64,000 nt of DNA, taken from contig JAJTWR010000159.1 in the NCBI GenBank assembly GCA_021613335.1, positions 424,501 to 488,500 of the forward strand. The letters are read 5' to 3'. Source of the stretch: Whitmania pigra. Lineage: Eukaryota; Annelida; Clitellata; Hirudinida; Haemopidae. Every line of letters begins with the position of its first letter. Positions within the stretch are counted from its first letter, which is position 1. Under the pieces are notes generated by a model, which was given only the letters and a program-made list of their open reading frames with translations, ran no database searches and was not told the DNA's origin. Shown piece after piece: positions 57,138 through 64,000 of the stretch. The translations under genes were made by a program, and so were the position numbers.

Positions 57138-60112
57138 ATGTTTGCTTCCATCAGGCAGAGTTCATGCCTCCTCTTCCTCTTCTTCATCCCCGTTTCTCTA
57201 TGCTATCTGGAAGAAGTGCCGGGAAACTCGAACGTGTCCGCGTTTCCGAGGTGGGATGCTCGGATCTCTTCGGACCCTCAGTTAATTCCCGACGCCAGGG
57301 AAAGACACCACCGTCATAAAAACATGGATTTCCAGGGCGAGCATCAGTGGAACTTAAAGAAGAAAAAGGATTCTTTGAGACACAAAAAGAAAAACAGAAG
57401 ATTCGTCGATCCAAAGGATTTCCAATTTCTCGACCCTAAACCAGGTAAGATGGAGCGAAGATAATGTAACAGTACGATGGTTGATTAGTTCCAGCAATAA
57501 GGAATTAATGAGGATAACAATAAATTATTAATAATAATTAATTAATAATTAATGTTATGTTTACCGACTACAGTCACATATGCATATATATACAATTTAA
57601 AATCCACTTAATCATCTATAATAACAAATAATTGCCAATAAATGCAAAATTGCAAATAATTTATTGTTAATTATTTAATCAATTTTTCTCAAATAATTGC
57701 AGTTAGTTAAATCAATATGAGTTGTAGACGCTAATGAATTCAAATAAAAGTTTCTGTTAATTAATAATAAATGATTTTAGATATTCCTAATAAAATTCAA
57801 AAGTTGCTTCTCAAAAGAACTTCAAACCGATGTTCCAAACCCGATGACTTTCTTATCAGTTCAAAAGAGTTTTGAGCATTTGGTGATATCATCATCATCA
57901 CTATCATCTTAATAATAATAATAATAATTTAAAAAAAATAATCATCATCATCATCACCACCGTCGTTGCAGTCATCATCGCGAAATTAAGATGATTACTG
58001 CATCGTGCACTTCAACGTTGGGTCGCTGCAACCACATGTCAGAAAGTTTGTTCGCTCAGCAAGCATAAAACTTATGTTTGTGCAATTTTAATTAAATTTT
58101 TAATAAACAATGAGATAATATTTAAACCGAACTGAAATATTGTATTCTGTTTATTAAGCTGTTTATTAAACTTTTCAAATGTTCTAAACATTACGTTCCG
58201 TGGCGCTTCATAAATGCCTCGAAAAGCCCAAGGAGCGAGTTATTTTACTCCTTTCAAAAGTCTTTGTTTTCCGCCAGGAATGTTTGTGCACTTGCAATCC
58301 GATGACCTTTAATGGTGGAGGTTATTAGTTATTATATTATCGAGTTATTAGCAATTCATGCTTTCGCACTCGTTCAACCTTTCCAAGTAAAACAACTCAT
58401 CCGCGTTTCACTCATTTGCAATTCTTTGCAATCTTTTGCAATCTTTTGAAATCCTTCGCAATCCTATCTTTTTCTAAAGAAGGAAGCGAAGATGCTCTCA
58501 TTAAATTGTTTTCTTCGGAACTGCAATTAGGACCATTCATGCCTTACTTCGTTCACCTGTTCATCCATCTTGCACCAATCGATCTATCTATCTATCAGTA
58601 GATTTGTAATTTATATGCAAAATACTAGAACGATTAACTTTGCAAAATATAAATTTAACGATTGATGAACACGAAGAATAAGAAATAAGTTACGAATAAT
58701 CCAGCGCAACAAAGAATTCCTTGTTCTCAAATGTTCCGAGTGAGTAATTTCATTGGAGATGTCGTGGAGTCGTCCAAGCTGCCTAAATTTTATGAATGGA
58801 ACCTGAGTCAACAGAGCATGACTGTAGTATATTGCATGAATGAAAAACAGCCCGCTCGTAGTAGTGGTTTGTAAACGTAGGTCGAGATTTTTATGAATGA
58901 AATCCTTTTTTCTCGAAATTCTCTCACAAGGAGACAAAAATAACCTTTCAATGTCAATTTATAAAGACTCCTTTCATGATGAATTTTGAGTTTTCGATGT
59001 CAATTATTCAAAACTTGATTCTTATTCAAGCCACTCGATCATTCATTCGCTCATTTATTCTTACCTTAACTCTTCGTTCATTCATTAATTCCTACCTTCG
59101 TTCGTTCCTTCATTCATTCGTTCATTCGTTCACTCACTCACTCACTCACTCACTCACTCACTCACTCACTCACTCACTCACTCACTCACTCACTCACTCA
59201 CTCACTCACTCACTCACACTCACTCACTCACTCACTCACTCACTCACTCACTCACTCACTCACTCACTCCCTCACTCACTCACTCACTCGTTCATTTGTT
59301 CATTCCTTCTTTCATCCATTCATCCATTCATTCATTCGTTCATCAATCCATTCATTCATTCATTCATCCATTCATTCATTTATTCACTTATTCACTCGAA
59401 CGTCTATGATGTTGAAAATCAAACCTCTGAAAAGCAATTTTTTTTATCGTGCGATATCCATAAGTGAATTTGATAAGAAATCTTTTTTTAATTAAACTAA
59501 ATTCCTTTGTATGCAGCTGATCTGCAAATAGAGTGCATACCTCTGCGCTCGAAACGTTACTTCACCGACGGATTCTGCACCTCGGTTGGACCGGTGGACG
59601 ACCACGTGTGCACCGGGAGGTGTTTGCCGATAGGGGACTTGCCGTGGTACGCCGAATATATCAAGGTATGGTCCAGGACCAAAACTCACGACTATCGTTG
59701 CGTGGAGGATGTGGTCACGCGACAGAAGATTCCCTTCGTTTGCCACAATGGACAGAACCGAACCTACACCATTCCTGTGGTGCAGAGTTGCAAGTGTAAG
59801 AAGCAAGACAGGAGTCACATTCGAAACTCTCAGAAGATGAAACATCGAAAACTGCAAAAGACGAAAGTGAAAAAGAAATTCGACAAGTTACGAATATTGG
59901 ACGACGACATCATTGCCACTCGACTAAGCGATACCACAGCCTCATCAATATTAACAACAACAACAACAACAATAGCAGCAACATCAGCCACAACAACAAC
60001 AGCAGCAACATCAATATCAGCAACAACCTCATCAGCAACAACAGCACCAACGACGCAACAAGCAGATGAGCAAACTGCTGAAGATGGAGGATATAATTCG
60101 ACTTCAAGCTAA
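57138..60112 (+). CDS. Sclerostin/SOSTDC1-like secreted cystine-knot BMP/Wnt antagonist
   Basis: Two coding exons, 57138-57444 and 59517-60112, give 300 aa. The ATG at 57138 was chosen because it begins a signal peptide (MFASIRQSSCLLFLFFIPVS); the frame is open further upstream. A basic, probably disordered stretch follows (RERHHRHKN, WNLKKKKDSLRHKKKNRRF). Exon 2 is the CTCK domain with eight Cys: IECIPLRSKRYFTDGFC, HVCTGRCLPIGDLPWYAEY, WSRTKTHDYRCVED, IPFVCHNGQNRTYTIPVV and SCKCKK. Known: SOSTDC1 has the same order (YISDGQC, CAGECLPLPVLP, EWRCV, CKCKR). Sclerostin-family proteins bind BMPs and LRP5/6. Odd: after a basic segment the C-terminus is a Thr/Ala/Ser-rich tail of about 50 residues encoded by ACA/ACC/GCA repeats. 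The 2.07-kb intron carries a CACT microsatellite. Confidence 0.9.
57890..57960. repeat. CAT/AAT microsatellite cluster in the sclerostin-like intron
   Basis: ATCATCATCATC, then (AAT)n, then CATCATCATCATC. The CAT-AAT order recalls that at 56200-56322, suggesting a repeat unit that moved or recombined. Confidence 0.7.
59131..59290. repeat. (CACT)n microsatellite
   Basis: About 160 bp of CACT units with two interruptions (CACACT near 59215 and CTCC near 59270), flanked by CATT-rich relatives. It gives a long spurious THSLTHSL... frame at 58976-59467, which is not a gene. Confidence 0.95.
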
Positions 60113-62395
60113 ACCATATTCCCTAAGTGTTGTTTTAGCGACAAAATGCATTAAGAATTTTTATAATTGTTGTTTTTTTATAGTTTGGACAATAATGTAC
60201 ATTAATTTATTAATTCGTTTTTAAATTCTTTCTAACATTTTTCGAGTACCTTTCAGGACATTGTTTTACTATTTCACGGGTGGCATTAAGTGTGAGCTAC
60301 AATGGAGTAACCATTAGACTGAGGAGAACTTCACCATGTCAACAAACAATATTGTTCTTTGTTTACAATCTCAATTATTTACAGGCTTTGCATTGTCTGT
60401 TGCTTTCAAAATTTTTAATTTGATCTGTTTTTCGAACCTTTTGAATAAACTTGATACGAAGAGGTTCTTGCAAATAATCACACATAAAAATTCGAATTGC
60501 TGCAGTCCAACTTGGAAACTCTAACTTTAAGCAAACAGGTGTTGGTTAATTAATTAATTAAATGGTAAGCGATATTAATTGTGAAATAGTAAGTAGGCAA
60601 TATACATCGCGTCTCAATAAAATGAAAAAAAAATGCAAGTTGAATTCTAAAAAGCGATCAAAATCCCTAATATAACCGTAGGAATATCAAAAAAAAATAT
60701 GTTGCTTGTTAACTTAAAAGGATGTTATACTTATTGATCAATAAATTAAAGCAATCAGAATTCTTGCAGATCATATAATACTGTTTACTTTCTGCATTCG
60801 TTTTGGGCATTTGACGATCGAAAATAAAAACAGGGAGACATCAGCCCAAAGATAAGTTTCATGAAGCATGCATGAATAGAACTGATTGATTTTAGTGTTT
60901 TAGTGTTTCAAGGCGATTTTTTTCTAAATTTAATGACTGTCCTTTGTTTTGGTGATGGTATTTTTTACATAGCTTCTGCTCAAGATGTTTCTTTACTACA
61001 TTGCCTCAAGAGTTCAGGTGCCTCGCTTTCATTTTTAATTTTATGATGCTTGAACGTGCAGACAAGTGGAAAGTAGACATTGCAGATCTTCAAGCATTTC
61101 TCCACGAATAATGAAACATTCGACACAATTCTTGTGTCGCAATCTTTTGTAACGTCAGACCAATTCCAATTTGCGTAACATATCCTTAAATTCAAGTTTC
61201 TTTCGAGGTTTACTGATTGTGTTGCGATATGATGACTTAGAATCAGAAATTTATCAGTGCGATTTTTAAAAGGTCATTTTTAAATTTGTTAAATATGTTG
61301 TCTCCCTTGGTGGCGGGACTAAACATCGCACAATTACTTTAAGTTAGCTGTAATTGGGTGAACATGATTTCGTCAATTTCCCCCTCCACGATGACTATGA
61401 AAGTGCATCTCAACGCAATTTCCAGGAGTCATAAGAAATGTGTCAAATAATCCATCGCTGGCAGTGATTCATCAACCCAGATCATTAACCACACCTTCAA
61501 ATGATTTCTGAGTACAAATGTATGTATTTATTGATAGTTTAAGGAATGCACAAGATATTTCAAGCAATCTCAGGTTAATCTGAGAAAAGAAACTTTATAC
61601 CCACCGTTAATCACATCAATAAAAGGTCAAAACAATCAAGCATGTCACTGCTCACAACTTATGGCAGGTCAGTGCCAGAGGTTGCATGAAATCAATCACC
61701 AGGAACTGAAAATCAGAGAACCCTTTGAATAATGTCAGCACTGCATAATAGCATTCGAAAATAATTTGTAAGTTTCAACATGTTGATCAAGAAGACAAAT
61801 ATGGCAACAAACAGGTAAACTGACACAACATTACCAAAAGTTCAAATATCCTCCTTTTAATGTCAAACATCTACACAGCTACTTTACTTCATTTTTATCT
61901 TGCCCCCTGTTGGATTTTAAAACATTAAAATATTTTACTGAGAAAATCAATTCCAATGACAGAATTATCACATTTACCTGGAGGTCTTTTGAAAATTTCC
62001 TTTTGTAATTTTTGACGATTTTTTTAATCGCGATATACCCAGGTATAGCTGGCAGTCTTAAAGTTGAAACAATTGAGCAATCGATATGTAAAGTTAAATT
62101 AAGTTGAATTACACACAAAATAAAACATTTTTACCAATGCTGCACTCTCTATTCTAGTTCGATTAAGTTCCCGGAGTTAATTGTCCATATTCGATTTATC
62201 CTTCTACACAACAGTTTTCAACTTGTCATTTTCTTCCTTCGTCTTTCTGTTTGCCTCATTCAATCCCTTCCTTTGAGATACGCAATTTCACTTTTTGTTG
62301 AGTTACGATTCTCAACTCTCAACTTGACAATTCCTGATGTTCTCTCATAATTGCATCCATTTTACCTGTTACCTAAAATTATTACTATTGTCTTT
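60113..62395. other. Intergenic, no gene seen
   Basis: 3' flank of the sclerostin-like gene. Short ORFs only (60336-60524, 60980-61195, 61879-62118), none with motifs. Confidence 0.45.
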
Positions 62396-62552
62396 CCCCG
62401 AAAATAAGCCCCAGCATGATTTTTCAAGGAGCTCGTAATATAATTAAGAACATTGCATTAATATTGCATTTAAGATCATTGTATTAGTTAGGAAATTTAC
62501 AGTGAAGAAGTTGATATGACCGTATTTGACTAATTTTTAAAAATCTCTAATT

Positions 62553-63228
62553 CAGCGGTTCTCAACCTTTTTGGTGCTGCGACCCTTCGGCCATTACTTG
62601 CCATGCGTTGGCGACCCCAACAATAAAATTGATTGGGCTACCTTTCACTTAACGTCGTTGTCGCTGTTAAGCCTTTGACGTCTAAATATCTTAAAGATTA
62701 CCTTAAAACCATTTATATACATATTTAACACTTCCATTTGAAAATTGTATGTAGTTTTAGTAAGAAATTACAGATCTGCGAGTGCAAATCACTTTCAACA
62801 GCAAACAAAAATTTAATAGAAAGTGAGAGAAATTAATGTAATCATGTCATTTGTGCGATAAGAAATGTGGAAAATCATAATAAAGTTTCAAAGAAAATGG
62901 TCGTACATTTCGTACAAAGTTCAGACCACAGTTACTACTTTATACGTGTTTATCCAATTTTGTGACAGCCTGCAAGTTGGTTGCTCATTACCACTCATTA
63001 CCACTCAGCCATGCTAAAAAAAAGGCTGGATTACATAAAGACTTTATGATAAAGTAGTTTGTACTAAAAATATCTCAATCAAAATTATATGTCGAGTTAA
63101 AGATATATCTATCAAAAATGTTTTAAAAATATTAGAAAAATTATCGAATTCTTAGCATCTCAGCGACCCCCGACAAGAACGTCAATCGACCGCCATGAGG
63201 GTCGCGAACCATAGGTTGAAAACCTCTG
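62553..63228. mobile_element. Non-autonomous hAT element (Charlie/SPIN-like ends), 676 bp
   Basis: Seen: it starts CAGCGGTTCTCAACC and ends GGTTGAAAACCTCTG (inverted, two mismatches in 15), with CTGCGACCC and GGGTCGCGAACC just inside. The flanks CTCTAATT (62545-62552) and CTCTGATT (63229-63236) are an 8-bp target duplication with one mismatch. Known: CAGxGGTTCTCAACC...GGTCGCGACC is the terminal consensus of a widespread hAT group including Charlie and SPIN elements. It contains no transposase ORF. Confidence 0.88.
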
Positions 63229-63385
63229 CTCTGATTTAAGTCTTTTCTAAGATTCTCGTAAAATATTACTTTTATTAACAAATTATTAAAACCATGCTCC
63301 TTACCTCTTGTAACGTAAAATAATTGTGTAACATGAATAAATGTGATGGCTGGTTGGCTATTGATTATACAAATACAAGACACCC

Positions 63386-63452
63386 CCCGAAAATAAGCCG
63401 TAGCACGTGTTTTGGAGCAAAAATTAATATAAGACAATGTTTTATTTTCGGG
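63386..63452. mobile_element. Very short element with CCCGAAAATAA ends
   Basis: Seen: CCCGAAAATAAGCCGTAGCA at the left and TTTATTTTCGGG at the right (inverted), about 67 bp in total, with GGAGCAAAAATTAATATAAG inside. It shares its terminal motif with the host element 62396-63659. It could be a second, independent insertion or a rearranged end of that element. Confidence 0.6.
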
Positions 63453-63659
63453 CCAACACGGTAATAGTTTAACATCGCATAACTGCTAAAGAAGATGATT
63501 CCAAAACATGGCTAACAGTGCCGAAGCACGAATGGATCAAAATCGAATAAGAGCTGCAGCAAGACGAACCCCAGTTCAAGTCAAATCAATACCCCGAATT
63601 TCGGGGTAGGGCTTTCATTACGAGCATCTTGAAAAATTATGCTGGGGCTTATTTTCGGG

Positions 63660-64000
63660 CAGGTCTCTCCACTTTTCGACGGGTGTGTTCAATACAACCG
63701 ATCTTTGTACATTTCCATAAAATTTATATTTTTGTGTTCCAGAAAAACATGTTGAAATCGCTAAGATTTACTATCAACCGAGATTTATTGACACACAAAG
63801 ACAACCCGATAACCCTACAACCGTTCACAGAAATTAGGAACCAATACGCGCTCTTGGGACCAAAGATATCTCATACTGTTTTAAATTAATTAATTTTTTA
63901 AATTAATCCCAACAAGAAAACGACATTTTTTTCTCAAGAATTTCATTTTTCCTGTAGACGAAAAACTTAATATTTATTTCACATTTATCGATTGATGCCT
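63660..64000. other. Right-edge sequence, no gene seen
   Basis: The open frame at 63629-63889 overlaps the transposon end and has no motif. Confidence 0.35.

Larger units (their letters stand above)
62396..63659. mobile_element. DNA transposon with about 43-bp terminal inverted repeats, interrupted by other elements
   Basis: Seen: the left end 62397-62439 begins CCCGAAAATAAGCCCCAGCA. The right end 63617-63659 is its reverse complement with about three mismatches. Inside sit the hAT-type element 62553-63228 and the smaller relative 63386-63452. There is no transposase. I recall similar CCCxGAAAATAAG termini from non-autonomous elements in vertebrates, but assigning a superfamily needs a repeat search. 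No clear target duplication is visible. Confidence 0.75.

Noticed and set aside
58976..59467. 163-residue open frame of THSLTHSL repeats
   Set aside because: Translation of a CACT microsatellite inside the sclerostin-like intron.

Overview
The window is animal nuclear DNA. Every recognisable gene is split into many short exons by introns with GT-AG borders, the base composition is AT-rich, and the gene set is metazoan: O-GlcNAc transferase, an activin/BMP type II receptor, an alpha-2-macroglobulin/complement-type thioester protein, lysyl-tRNA synthetase, Gemin2, an aldo-keto reductase, a sclerostin-type BMP antagonist and the first exon of an A1CF/RBM46/RBM47-type RNA-binding protein. Genes are compact (most introns 60-400 bp) and close together, which suggests an invertebrate. 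I cannot name the species. A degenerate TTAGGG-rich tract at 3.1-3.2 kb is compatible with a non-insect lineage but proves nothing.

Layout. 1-142 (-): first coding exon of the RNA-binding protein, leaving the window. 1.7-3.2 kb: a small inverted-repeat element, a retrotransposon remnant and the telomere-like tract. 4.1-10.0 kb (-): complete 20-exon OGT. 10-16 kb: gene-poor and repeat-rich (20-bp minisatellite, a 532-bp tandem duplication of a LINE 3' end, a hAT transposase relic). 16.3-17.8 kb (+): unidentified leucine-rich-repeat gene. 20.1-23.7 kb (-): type II receptor kinase, 7 coding exons, 725 aa. 26.2-38.9 kb (-): 36-exon thioester protein, about 1,550 aa without its first exon. 41.4-43.0 kb: Tc1 relic and a hAT element with a perfect 8-bp target duplication. 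43.8-47.7 kb (+): lysyl-tRNA synthetase, 15 exons, 565 aa. 48.9-51.4 kb (+): Gemin2, 8 exons, 228 aa. 51.8-53.8 kb (-): aldo-keto reductase, 8 exons, 319 aa. 53.8-57.1 kb: intergenic, microsatellites. 57.1-60.1 kb (+): sclerostin-like secreted cystine-knot protein, 2 coding exons, 300 aa. 60.1-64 kb: intergenic, with transposons nested inside one another at 62.4-63.7 kb.

I assembled the gene models by hand by joining exons with compatible splice sites and phases. For OGT, the receptor, LysRS, Gemin2, the reductase and the sclerostin-like gene the summed exon lengths are multiples of three. In the thioester gene the phase agrees at all 35 junctions. Exon borders may be off by a base or two. 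The genes are unrelated housekeeping and signalling genes and do not form an operon or cluster. The only functional echo is that a TGF-beta-superfamily receptor and a BMP-antagonist-type ligand lie about 35 kb apart.

The most interesting item is the thioester protein. It has an alpha-2-macroglobulin-like core with GCGEQ, no anaphylatoxin domain, and two extra 3' exons that add a Cys-rich, netrin-like (C345C-like) tail. These exons are reached by splicing across an intron holding a retrotransposon remnant. An in-frame stop 15 bases past the donor could give a shorter isoform.
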